A stretch of 64,000 nucleotides of DNA from Gentiana macrophylla (taxonomy: Eukaryota > Streptophyta > Magnoliopsida > Gentianales > Gentianaceae), in contig CM047807.1 in assembly GCA_026214975.1 (NCBI GenBank), positions 68,427,824-68,491,823 of the forward strand, read 5' to 3'. A program made the position numbers and the translations under genes. The notes beneath the pieces are model-generated. The model did no database searches and was not told the origin of the DNA. It was given only the letters and a program-made list of their open reading frames with translations. How positions within the stretch are numbered: the stretch's first letter is position 1; every line of letters starts with the position of its first letter. This document shows, piece after piece, positions 33,800 through 45,200 of the stretch.

Positions 33800-35329
33800 G
33801 GATGTAATATCGCCGGATGGATCAAAGATCCACCCGATTACGCAGCAGAAAGTACAAGATCTATATCTAGACAACCAAAGCACATAGAATAATAATCTGA
33901 CCTACGAGGGGGTTTAGATTTCTTACCTGTTTATTGTGAATAAACGTCAAGAATAATCCGAGATCCAAGATCCAAGATCCAAGCTAGATGAGAAGCCACA
34001 GTCTTCCGACATGTATCTCCAAGCACCACCAGGTGGATGGTGTTTCAAGCCGCTTGACCTCCTCGATATGCTACCTTAGAAAAACCCGTAGTTTTTCTAA
34101 AACTCGAACCCAAGTATATGAGCAGAAAAATCTAAGCTCAATACTTCCAATATGTCGAAAATTATGTGTGTCAAAAGGCAGGATAACTCTTTTTATATAT
34201 AGAGAAGTAATCATTGTCTCCAAGGATTTAATAATTAAAACAAAATCAATTATAATAATCCTTATTAAATAAAAAGATACTCTAGAATAATCTAGAATAA
34301 ATCTAGATTATTTAAGGATCAATCTAATATTTTTTTCCTTAATTAATTATTCAACAAATAAATAATTAAATACTTGTACTATGATTATCCAAGAAAACAA
34401 ATTTCTTGATAACCAAAGTAATATACGCCACTTTTATATTTGACCAATTAGGTCAAAAAGTCAAAGCACCAATTTGAAGTAAGTCATTTAAAAATGCTCT
34501 TTTAAGTGTATTTAATTATATAGTCCAACTAAACAATTAATCGCATATCAATTAAATAGTCCAATCCAACTATTTAATATTATAATTGAGGTGAAATGAC
34601 GAGAAAACATATGCACGTTTAGAGCACGTCGGGGACCATGGACCCGTATTCGAGAAATTTACAATAAATTAAATAATATTATCCGTCGACCGAACAATAA
34701 TATTCAATCTATTAATTCGGGATTACACCACCATAAAACCGAAACTGAACTCTGCCGAATATAGATAGCTTACACTCAACCATGAGTTGATAAGCGTCCA
34801 CTGATATAATCATTACATACGGATAAATCCTCCATAGACTGTTCGTTTCGATTCGGGATATCTCCGTAAACCTTTCTCGAAACCTCTTATCCTTATTTAC
34901 CATTAACTCCCTAGTGATCAATTAGTTCATAACAAATATAATATGAACTCCCGGGATCGATCAGTTTCTAGGATTAACAAACAAGAGACTTGTCTGTCTA
35001 CTTCCTGAGGGAAGGAATGGATTCCATATCTGTGATAGCACAGACTACTCACTTATTCCAGAATAGAGCCAGCGAGAAGTGTTGGACCACATACTACGAA
35101 GTGATCCTTACTAACACATCAAACTCTACCCTAGTTTAAGCAGTTGTCTATGATCACCTCAGGATTGAGATTAATCCGTATATGATCATCTTTGTGATTC
35201 GATAAGACTTCTCAATCACGGAATTATATCGAGAACTCAAATCAAATCGGTCCAGCCTTATATGATTATCATCATATATAAATGCCCCACTAGGTACCCT
35301 ATTACCGACAGTCCGGATAAGACTGTCAC
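33800..35329 (-). repeat. Copia LTR, minus orientation, 5'-truncated
   Basis: It shares long stretches with 20,445-22,023 (CAAGCCGCTTGACCTCCTCG near 34,047; CATATGCACGT; GGATTACACCACCATAAA; ACTGATATAATCATTACATA). The LTR start (TGTTAGG...) is missing: the sequence breaks off at GACTGTCACAC (35,319-35,329) and continues as the CACTA-1-like segment. The left boundary is approximate. Confidence 0.65.
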
Positions 35330-38143
35330 ACATACGTGATGTAAATTGGCTTTTCTACGATACCAACGAACATGTATTGTGTTTCCACCTTTATGACCTG
35401 TAAAACCGACATGAAGGGGCTGGCATCGAAATAGAATTTATCAATACAAGAAAAGGCTAAATAAAAAAGTACTCCCTCCGTCCCGTTCCCTCCGTCCCGT
35501 ATTATAAGTCTTTTTTAGTTTTTTTATAGTGTCTCATAATATAAGTGCATTTGTGTTTTCTCTTGAACCTTCTGAGAATTTAAGGTGCTTAAACAAGGCA
35601 TGTATAATTCATGATCCGAAAAAGGAACTGAATACAGACGGATCTGTATCGAATAAATGGATTCTATGGAGTGTGGAACAAGTAGGCTCAGTTAATAGCC
35701 ATATTATGCAAGATGAAACAGAGACTTTGGACTATAGCAAACTAGATTTAAGACATAAAAGATAAACTTAAACATGTGCAAACATAAACTCAAAAACAGA
35801 ACCAACTGGTAATCATCTTTAGAATAGTTTGTCTTATTAAAACACAGTTCAAGACCAATACCTGTCCAGGGCCAAATTACAGAAAAAGATGAATTACATA
35901 TGCACGAGCCAAATTTCCCAGTCCCGGTCTCCGCAAATTCATTTGCAAGGTTCAAAACAGAAATGGCCTTGTTCAACCTTCATAAGGCATTCATCAACAT
36001 AAACAAAAGAACCAACCTCCACAATAGTGTATGCTCTAACTTATCACAATGCAGAACAGACTAAGTAAAGAATACCATTTTCTCAAGTCAACAAGAGCGA
36101 AGTGTCTACCCAACACCATTTCTTTCCAGTTTCTAAATTCTAACTGTCATATTGTCATAAGCATGCGACTTACGAAAACAGCCTCAATGAAAGGTCATTG
36201 ATGACGTAGAAGATAGAAAACAGATACCTCACAAGAGTAAAATGACCTATGAAACAAATGGAACGAATCACCGGAGTAAACGGATAATAATAAAGATTAC
36301 CTTGAATAGATTTGCTTCCAGATCAGATTGGGAGCTGAATCACAAGTAATATCAGAAAACGCAATAACTTCAAATCCTAAACAGAGTATAGTCAGATTCT
36401 CAAAACGTTTTTACACAATTAATTATTGTGGGATCCATACCAATCAATGAGTCATACATCATGATCAATGGTTTAAACGTGTGTTGTGTCAATTGTTGTG
36501 ACCAAATCATTTCTCGAGAATCCTCAGTCTTCTACTTCAGATTTCAAAACCATCATTTAGGAGAAACTCGAATATCAGTTTGTATCTATCCCCACTCTTA
36601 TGCACCAGCTAGAGACATTTAGAGGATATACTTCCATCAAGGATCATAAAGATCCTGGTCTTATTTATTCCTTAATGCTAATTAGGCTGTATATGATCAT
36701 TTGATACCTAACAGCATACCAACTAAAATTACTTGAAAGCAGTTCTATCTAAGTTTCTATCTATGTTAATCAAAACGCTAAATCGAATCTCCCTATCCAA
36801 AAGGGTATAACTTGAAAGCAGTTTTAAACATTCAGAACATATTATTAGCAACCCATATTGAAATCGACTCTTTTTTTCCCATTAAACCACCCAGAAGCCA
36901 GATTTTGACCAGAGCCAGAAGCTAATGTCGCTTGATTCTCTCCGAGCAGTTCTTCGTATCTCCAGAAGAAAATAAAAAATAAATACCAGCAACATATATG
37001 ATATATTTTTCAGTCAATTTTTTGATAAGAAAAACCTCAATCAACTCAATTGAAAGTAAAAGAAAAGACCTGATCAGTGATGATGAGAGCAACGAACCTC
37101 TTCTTGTCAAGTATCATATTTGCAACGTCGGGTGCGGTGGCTGTTGAGAGAGGAAAGGGAATGGTGGCCGGAGCTGTGTTGGTGTGGTGGCCGGATGTTT
37201 TGAAATCTGAGGAGGTGCTGAGTGCTTGAAATCCGAGGAGAGGGTAAATGAGGAGGTATAGGAGAGCGGAGGAGAGGCAGAGGAGGTGGAGAGCGGCGGG
37301 GCGGATCAGAAGATGAAAAAGCGATGGCGCTGCAAGTATGTGTAATGGAGGAGGAGAAGAAGAATGCCCGATTTTATGCATAAAAAAAAGAACAATGCCC
37401 GATTTTATTAGATTAGGTTTTTTTCGGGACGACATATTGTTTACAGGGACGACAATGTCGTCCCTTTAAAGCCAAAAAATTTTTGGCGGTCAAGATTTCC
37501 CCCCAGATTTTATCAGATATTTGATTATTTTCATTTTATCAGACAATGTCGCCCCTTTAAATAAAATTGCATTAAAAAATATTTTCTTTCATAATATTAT
37601 ATATAACAATAGTATAAATTAAATAATCTAGTCATTTATGAAACGTTATTACTTTTAAAATCTTTATAAATTGAATATTATATATAACAATATTATAAAT
37701 TAAATCTCAGGATTGAGCTCAATCGTTCGCTATCGAACCATCGATCTCTCCTTACCGATAACGATCTAACTCATTCGCTCGATAACGATCCCCGACTCTT
37801 AACTCCTTCGCTCGATAACGATCGATCGAGCCATAGTAAATAGTACTATCACAATGATCGATAACGATCTAACTCATTCGCTCGATAACGAACCCCGAGA
37901 TTCAAATCGATCTCTCGATAACGATCCCCGACTCTTAACTCCTTCGCTCGATAACGATCGATCGAGCCATAGTTGATACTACTATCACAATGATTGATAA
38001 CGATCTAACTCATTCGCTCGATAACAAACCCCGAGTTTCAAATCGATCTCTCGATAACGATCCCCGACTCTTAACTCCTTCGCTCGATAACGATCGATCG
38101 AGCCATAGTAGATACTACTATCACAATGATTGATAATGATCTA
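35330..38143. mobile_element. Partial second copy of the CACTA-1 family
   Basis: 35,330-36,818 matches 17,192-18,628. Then 36,818-37,420 is unique and richer in GC. GGGACGAC palindromes follow at 37,427-37,560, and CTCGATAACGATC tandem repeats at 37,742-38,143. No CACTA terminal repeat is present on either side. The left side is fused to a broken Copia LTR and the right side to the stub of element A's LTR. The order of palindromes and tandem repeats is the reverse of CACTA-1, so it is rearranged as well as truncated. Confidence 0.7.
37742..38143. repeat. CTCGATAACGATC tandem array, second location
   Basis: Three repeats of about 120 bp contain CTCGATAACGATCCCCGACT and GATCGATCGAGCCATAGT. It is the same family as 18,850-19,680 but more uniform. 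Confidence 0.85.
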
Positions 38144-38186
38144 AGCATTGGCGACATAATTTGTATCATCAATGGCCCCCTACTCC
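38144..38186 (-). repeat. Stub of element A's 3' LTR and its polypurine tract
   Basis: On the minus strand the purine-rich GGAGTAGGGGGCCAT (38,186-38,172) is followed by TGATGATACAAATTATG, a plausible LTR start. The LTR is cut after about 28 bp, where CACTA-like repeat sequence begins. Confidence 0.5.
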
Positions 38187-38260
38187 ATACCCTGGCCATT
38201 TTTCGTGAAAGGGCCGAGTGTGGAGTAGTGAGCTCTTGGAAAATGTATGTGCAACCCCAT

Positions 38261-39111
38261 CGTCTGATGCGACTTGTTCACTAAGGACCATGCTTTCAAA
38301 GAAAGCGGCCTTCGAAGCAACTCTGGGCCTGTTCTTGCGACCTTTGTCGTCTGATGCGACTTGTTCACTAAGGACCGTGCTTTCAAAGCAAGCGGCCTTC
38401 GAAGCAACTCTGGGCCTGTTCTTGCGACCTTTGTCGTCTGATGCGACTTGTTCACTAAGGACCGTGCTTTCAAAGCAAGCGGCCTTCGAAGCAACTCTGG
38501 GCCTGTTTTTGCAACCTTGTCGTCTGATGCGACTTGTTCACTAAGGACCGTGCTTTCAAAGCAAGCGGCCTTCGAAGCAACTCTGGGCCTGTTTTTGCGA
38601 CCTTTGTCGTCTGATGCGACTTGTTCACTAAGGACCGTGCTTTCAAAGCAAGCGGCCTTCGAAGCAACTCTGGGCCTGTTTTTGTGACCTTATCGTCTGA
38701 TGCGACTTGTTCACTAAGGACCGTGCTTTCAAAGCAAGTGGCCTTCGAAGCAACTTTAGGCCTGTTCTTGCGACCTTGTCGTCTGATGCGACTTGTTCAC
38801 TAAGGACCGTGCTTTCAAAGCAAGCGGCCTTCGAAGCAACTCTGGGCCTGTTTTTGCGACCTTTGTTGTTCACTAAGGACCGTGCTTTCAAAGCAAGCGG
38901 CCTTCGAAGCAACTCTGGGCCTGTTTTTGCGACCTTTGTCGTCTGATGCGACTTGTTCACTAAGGACCGTGCTTTCAAAGCAAGCGGCCTTCGAAGCAAC
39001 TCTGGGCCTGTTTTTGCGACCTTGTCGTCTGATGCGACTTGTTCACTAAGGACCGTGCTATCAAAGCAAGCGGCCTTCGAAGCAACTCTGGGCCTGTTTT
39101 TGCGACCTTGT
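38261..39111. repeat. Tandem array, ten units of about 87 bp
   Basis: Units start with CGTCTGATGCGACTTGTTCA at 38,261, 38,348, 38,435, 38,521, 38,608, 38,694, 38,780, 38,940 and 39,026, plus one unit shortened by about 14 bases near 38,866. Each contains GCGGCCTTCGAAGCAACTCT. Identity is very high, so the array was amplified recently. It lies between A's 3' LTR stub and the antisense promoter. Open frames across it are repeat artefacts. Confidence 0.95.
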
Positions 39112-39363
39112 CGTCTGCAAGGCCATCTTATCCTTTACGGGCGGTTGGGGGCAGTTTATAAGTCAGATCGTGGCTGACATTGGCCCTCTTGATAACTGCA
39201 ATTACGTGGGCCATAACGCCCTGGGTAACTGCCCGAGTAGGCACGTGGGAATTGATTAGCCTTTGTCATGATTGCGGTTTTTGAATTTTGGAATTCGAAT
39301 CGACCACGCAAACTCCAACCGTTGGATGGATCAACTCCCAGCCCCACGATCGCCACTTGCTTG

Positions 39364-39374
39364 CCTATATAAAG
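39364..39374 (+). promoter_or_regulatory. TATA box of element A's antisense gene 1
   Basis: CCTATATAAAG is followed by a CT-rich leader and a possible 5'-UTR intron (donor CAG/GTAGATT near 39,577, acceptor TTTTTGCAG near 39,928), ending one base before the ATG at 39,930. Confidence 0.6.
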
Positions 39375-40556
39375 AAGGCCTCCTTCATACCTCCTCACTT
39401 TTCCCTCTCTTGTTTCTCATAATTTTTTGCCAAGTGCTCTCTCCTCTTTTTCTCTTCTGGATTTGGCGAAAACTTCCGGTGAAGGCTAGCAGGGAGGGTT
39501 TTGCGGTGGTTGAAATAGGCTTCGAGGTTTCCGGCGTGTTTTTGAGGCTGCTCTTTTCATCTTCCTCCCACAAACAGGTAGATTCTTCCCCACTTATCCC
39601 TTTCTCCTTGCTTTTCTTGCTGAATTTCTAGCTTTTTTAGTGGTTTTGATTCATTGTATGGGGATGAGTTCATGAAAAAGGTGTTTGAGGGAAAAGATGG
39701 GACTTTTTTTTTGTTTTTCTGGAAAGAGGGGGGAGAGGCAGGCGATTTTAGCCCAGAAACCCCTGTTTTTGGCTGCGGTTGCTTGCACTCCCCTTCTTTT
39801 GCATACTGCTTTTCCATTTTCTCCTGTAAAAACGGAGGGGAAGGCATCGAGATGGGTGCGATTACCTTCCTGGCTTAATTCTTATTATCCCAGGTCTGAA
39901 AGCTCCACCTTTTCCTCTTGTTTTTGCAGGATGTCTGAAGGAGAGCATTCCGTGAGAGGCGACTCCGACGAAGAACAGGAGGCATATGACTATCACTACA
40001 ACAAAAAGCTGCTTTTGCCACGACAAAAAGTCGCGGCCTATAATCAAAAATCGTGGTGAATAACTCTTTAGCCACGACATGCTGTGGCAAATTGGTTGTG
40101 GGCAATACCTCGATTCTAATGCATTATTAGCCACGACATGCGCTGTGGCAAATACTTTCGACCTTTTTAGCCGCGCCACGTTGTTGCTAATGACGTGCTA
40201 TTGACCGCTGACCTGGCACGTCTTATTTGCAACAGCTTGTTGTGGCAAAAACTCGATGACATGGAATGATGACATGGCATATATTATTTGCCACCACATG
40301 TTGTGGCTATTACTTGCTCACATGAACTACACTTTCCATAGCCGTGTCGTGGCTAAAACATCATTTTTTTCATATATATAAAATATTTATTTAGCTATTT
40401 TTCTCCTTATAGAGCAACAAAACACCAAAATCAATAAATCATCATGCCTCATATCATATCATACGATACAAAAACACAAAATGTCTCAAGTATCAAAGCC
40501 ACACCAAAACAACTCTAAGTCGATGTAAGAGTAACATTACCAACATAATTGACTAG

Positions 40557-43099
40557 TTATCACGCATGTCAGCTACATCATCGCTCTGAGACGCAGGACC
40601 GTTTGAAGATGATTGAGCACAAGAAGCTGACTGAGTAGGCATTGGAAAATTTGGAAGTCGTGCGTCTGGATCTTTCTCTTTGATGTACGACATCAACATA
40701 GTGAACGCATTCAACAAAGTATCATGCTCCTGTCGGGAGACAAACGATGTATGGGATGGCTGGGGGGATGGCTGGGTGGAACGTGGGGCACTTGGTCCTA
40801 CTCCAGTGATATGACCTCGACGCCTACCTAAAACGCCCCCAATGATGGTGAGTTCATCTGCAGGGGTAAGAGTTGTGTCGCGGACCGCAACCCGCTCCTC
40901 CATGGCGCACTACATATTCGAGCATTTAATTATTAGCGTATGAAAGATTAGCAAGTCGCGTAATGAATATGCGTTAAAGACAAGTACACTTACGTATGCC
41001 TCTTTAGCTTCATTATTCACCCACTCATCTCCATGACGATGCAGAGATCCCCATACTTGCATGCTGAGCTTTTTTTTTCGAGGTGGCTCATCTTGGTCGT
41101 GTGATGCATCTTGATCTTGGGCCTCATCTGGATCTTGTGGCTGTGAATTGTCCTATCAAATAATGCTAGATTAGAACACATGTTATATGGTAAAGGTTAA
41201 AATTGAAATGATATTATACACTTACAAGCATCTCACGATATTGAGGATACGATCTCCGCCCATGATAGCTCACCCACTTATGCTTCTTGCGATTGTTACT
41301 ATTTTGTCTTGATAGTTCCTGTATAAATAAAATTCAATTTAAAGTTCACAAAATGCTAAACCACAAGACCTTAGATCTGTAGAGGAAACGGCAACAAACA
41401 AAGTTTGCTATCCGAGATAGAACTAGTGATCTTACACAAGTCGGCAAGGTACAAAACATGAAAGAGAATAATTCGAATCGATGCATCATAAATAGCTACA
41501 ACTATTGATCAAACAATTATATTGTTGTTAAAACAAATAGACACATCATATGATTTTAGTGTGACCATATTTTCAGTGCATAACACAGTTGTCTAAACAA
41601 AGACGTATAACTACACTTCGGAAATCAGAATAAAGCTGGTTTATAAGAAACAAGTAGGTGAAATCCATGCCAATATTATATAAAAGCTGATAAAGACCAA
41701 ACAGAAAGTAACAGAGGATTTGCTTTTCTTAAGGGTCTAAATCTGATGGCTTGTAACCGTAAAATTTGTGGCCAGACTCAAATGCTACATGCAATTTGAT
41801 TATGAGAGATGGAACTAAACTGGTTCCTCTTCCATTCAAATAGGTTCTTCCCCTTCATAAACATTAACATAAACAATATATGATTAAATGAATCTGACAG
41901 AGACCAAATAAGCTGAAAAGACTGATTTGCACATGTACAATAGAATTGTTACCAGAGAATTAATCAATGTTTCTTAGTGAATGTACGGTGAATGGGCTAA
42001 AAGATAACAGGTTTTCGTCCAACTAGGAATTAGCGATTGTCACTCGGTATATAAATTGTTGTCCAAGACTTTGGCAAATCGTTATAAATTGGTGATGAAT
42101 CTTGAGACATCGTAAATATGGGACAAGACTAAGCATACAACCAGGCATACTCCTTAACAGACAATGAACAGGTTCATACATGACTAAAATTACCTGAAAC
42201 TTAGGGGTGAGCATCCGCTCGATACACGCCTCCCAATGAACAAGATCCACGATGGAGCGTGAGGTTAAGTCGGGCACGATCCGGATCATCCTCTCCCCAT
42301 TCTTGTTGAAGTGGTCTTTGAGGTCGATCTTCCAACCCCGGTATCGCGTCCCCACAATCTCTCTCGAAGTACCCCTGCAAGTACAGGATCTCAAAGCGAT
42401 GAACCAACCACGAAACACATACCAAAGCGAATTAATAGTCGAGCAAGTAATACATGAATATGAAAATGAAATTAATGTAGGAAGGTAAATACATACTTTG
42501 ATACGCTCGTATGTCAACGTCCCTCGCCCATCCGGTACTTTTTCCCACCCGTCATGGTAGGGCTCATATGATGGCGAACTTGGATCCCGACCCCACTTGC
42601 ATATAAGGAAGCATCAGGACCTAATGCCTTCCACGCCCCGTACTCAATATCCCATTGGAGTGGGATTGGACCCCCGATCTCTACACGCATCAAATTTTTT
42701 TGCCTATAGCCTTCCCTCGCCCTTGCGGGCACGAGGTGCGATGTAAAAATTTGTAAACAAAAGCGAAACATCTTAGTGTGTAGGTAATATGTTTATAGTT
42801 TCTACTGAAATGAAAAGCGAAATATAGACGAACAGAAAAAAAAATCAATTAGCTATAAATTGGTCACACTATCAAATAGATCATTGTGGTAACTAACTCC
42901 ACAATTTATCAGTAGTAAAGTACAAACATGTTGGCATATGTATATGTAGTAAACATTTTAAGCAACGATAATGTGACTATAAGATGACTAACAAACTTAA
43001 CATACATGATTGGCAATTTGATGGTATCCTGCATGGATTTTCCTGTGGTGGTTGTGCTCCACCTGATGAGCCTGCACAAGTAGCCACAGGTCCAACCAT
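40557..43099 (-). CDS. TNPA/Ptta-like accessory protein (Transposase_24 family), multi-exon
   Basis: Minus-strand exons can be traced in order. The first, at 43,099-43,006, reads MVGPVATCAGSSGGAQPPQE. About 42,775-42,497 has IPLQWDIEYGAWKALG and GWEKVPDGRGTLTYERIK. About 42,380-42,194 has YRGWKIDLKDHFNKNGERM. About 41,320-41,225 has KKHKWVSYHGRRSYPQYREM. 41,152 to about 40,993 is acidic then basic (PPRKKKLSMQVWGSLHRHGD). About 40,910-40,557 has LTPADELTIIGGVLGRRRGH. This is the order of the plant Ptta/En/Spm protein, the accessory DNA-binding partner of CACTA transposase. Exon 2 changes frame internally, so the gene may be slightly damaged. Exact exon ends are estimates. Confidence 0.65.
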
Positions 43100-43149
43100 T
43101 ATGTATACCTGTAAAAAGAAAAGGGATTTTAATGCTCAAAGATAATGGC

Positions 43150-45200
43150 ATTTAACATTTCATGCTTCACATAAGCAGATTGCATACTTCACATATCATT
43201 TCTCAAGTATCATGCTTATACAAATAGGCTGTTAAGCATGACAGACCACAAGTTCAAGAATACAAGACAACCTGAGACTTGAACTTGGACAAACTGAGCA
43301 TTCAAAGACCTAGAATAGCAGGCATAACAGATTTCATACAACCATTAAAACAGATTCAGGACAGACTTCAGACATAAACGGAATAGGAATCTTAACAACT
43401 AGACCAGACACATGAAATATCTTAACAACGAGTTCAAAAAATATTTTGTCAAATGAAAGTCGTACGAATGAGATTCAAATGAAGAAATCACATCTATTTG
43501 TTCCTTCATTCCATTTGTAGTGTTAAATGCTTAATGACTTTCTCTAAATCATTAGACTTGGCCACACAAAAAGAATCAGCATTATCATTTGACATCGAGT
43601 ACAAAAACCAGAACAAGAAGAATTTCCTCAAGTCATGAGACCAAAAATAAAAAATTAAAGATTAAAAGAAGGATATGTTAAATGGAAACCAGTATGGCTT
43701 TGGACAACGGTTAAACACACCATATCCGGAAACGGGGCGTTACACAAACTTTATAAAATATCTTTACCAGTCGCATTCATGTACGTGTAATGTGTTCATA
43801 GTTCAACTTGACTTGTCAATACCTTTTGCTAGTGTGAGGGAATATGTTATTACTTAATTTAATTCATTGCACTTTTAGCTTTCTCAGTGAGAATGTTGAC
43901 GTCTATCATTCAAGGGCAGTGGAATGAAAATAGATATTCCATGAGTTTAATTAGTTTCCTGAGTCCGTATTTTGTCACATAATGTTGTATATGGTTTCAT
44001 AATATACTAAGGATCTCAGCCGTAAAAAAATTAGCTTACATCCATTGCAGCACGCGTTCTACAACCTTATACCAAGAAAATGTTTTCCATGGCTTATCAC
44101 ATGATGAGGGATATTGGTTTCTGACATAAGCCCACCAAATTATGTTTGTTTTAGTTTCAGGAAAAAGGGCATGATTCGCCTAAGAGAAGTAACCATAGTC
44201 GCTCAAATACATTTTATCGATACCCCGCAGTAAGGAAGAAATAAATACCTAAGCATGTTTTTAACAATTCCGGTTCAAAAGTCGGGCAGCCTGCTCAATA
44301 AACAAAACTTTAGCCACAGATTGACAAAAAAATTGAACTCTTTAATCAGATTCAGTTCAGGTTCTATTTCCGGAACAAAATCCTAATACTCAAAGGTCTT
44401 AAGTATGCACAATGCCAGAACTTACGAACAAACACAACTCCAGATACAATCTCTAGATTACAAGTTCAAATGTGTGACTACTAGAATAAATTCACAGAAT
44501 GAATCACGAATCCAACCAACCAACACAAGTTCAGTCACAAAACTCAAATGAAAACTTAAGTAGTCAAACTACTCAAACGGTCCAAGCGAATATATATCAA
44601 ATAGGCTTAGTCACAAAGACACACTTGTTGAGATTTCACAGATAACCAATTAAGCTTTCTAGATGCAAAGGTTCCTAAGTGAAAACAACTGGGCAACCGT
44701 AACATCTCAGTCGATCATAAAAAGCTGTTGGAATGGTTAATAGTTGAACATATAAACTGTAACAAAAATTGGAAAACATGCTGGAAAACAGGGGGAAACA
44801 AAAATTACTCACGGAAGATTAAAGACCGAGTTCCAAAGCACAGTGAGCTGAGAGAATCTTGAGTTCTTCGACCGTAAAAGCGATGCTGCGTCTTGAGCTT
44901 CAGAGGAGTGCGTCAGAGGAAGCCGGAGGGGCCGCTCACTACTACTACGCTGCCTCGTCCCGGCCGGAGTGCACGAGTCTACCCGTGCGGGGAAATTGAA
45001 AAAATCGAGATGATAAACATAATACATAAACCCCCAATTAAGGTTTTAATGAAAAATCGAGATGAGAACACTCACTTTCAGCAGATCCAACAGCTCTAGA
45101 GGAAGAAGACGATGATGTAATTGAAGAAGGAATTGGTGCTGGAAGAAATCGTTTCTTCTTTTTATTCAGCGATTTATTGTCTTGTTAGGGCTAGAGATTT
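43150..45200. other. 5' non-coding part of CACTA-2
   Basis: I see no TNP2-like sequence. Frames at 44,809-45,027 and 43,675-43,857 lack family features. A GC-rich patch at 44,890-44,990 may be a promoter or leader region of the minus-strand gene. Confidence 0.4.

Noticed and set aside
37046..37435. 129-residue minus-strand frame as a gene
   Set aside because: It is Leu/Pro/Ser-rich with no motif and overlaps the CACTA palindromes at its start. It might be captured host sequence but cannot be supported.
38180..39177. Frames with repeated SSDATCSLRTVLSKQAAF-type units on both strands
   Set aside because: They are tandem-array artefacts: the 87-bp unit is a multiple of three but mixed 86-bp units break the frame, and there is no start or promoter context.
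42023..42517. Single 164-residue frame in CACTA-2 as one exon
   Set aside because: It reads through a likely intron; only the part around IDLKDHFNKNGERM fits the accessory protein family.
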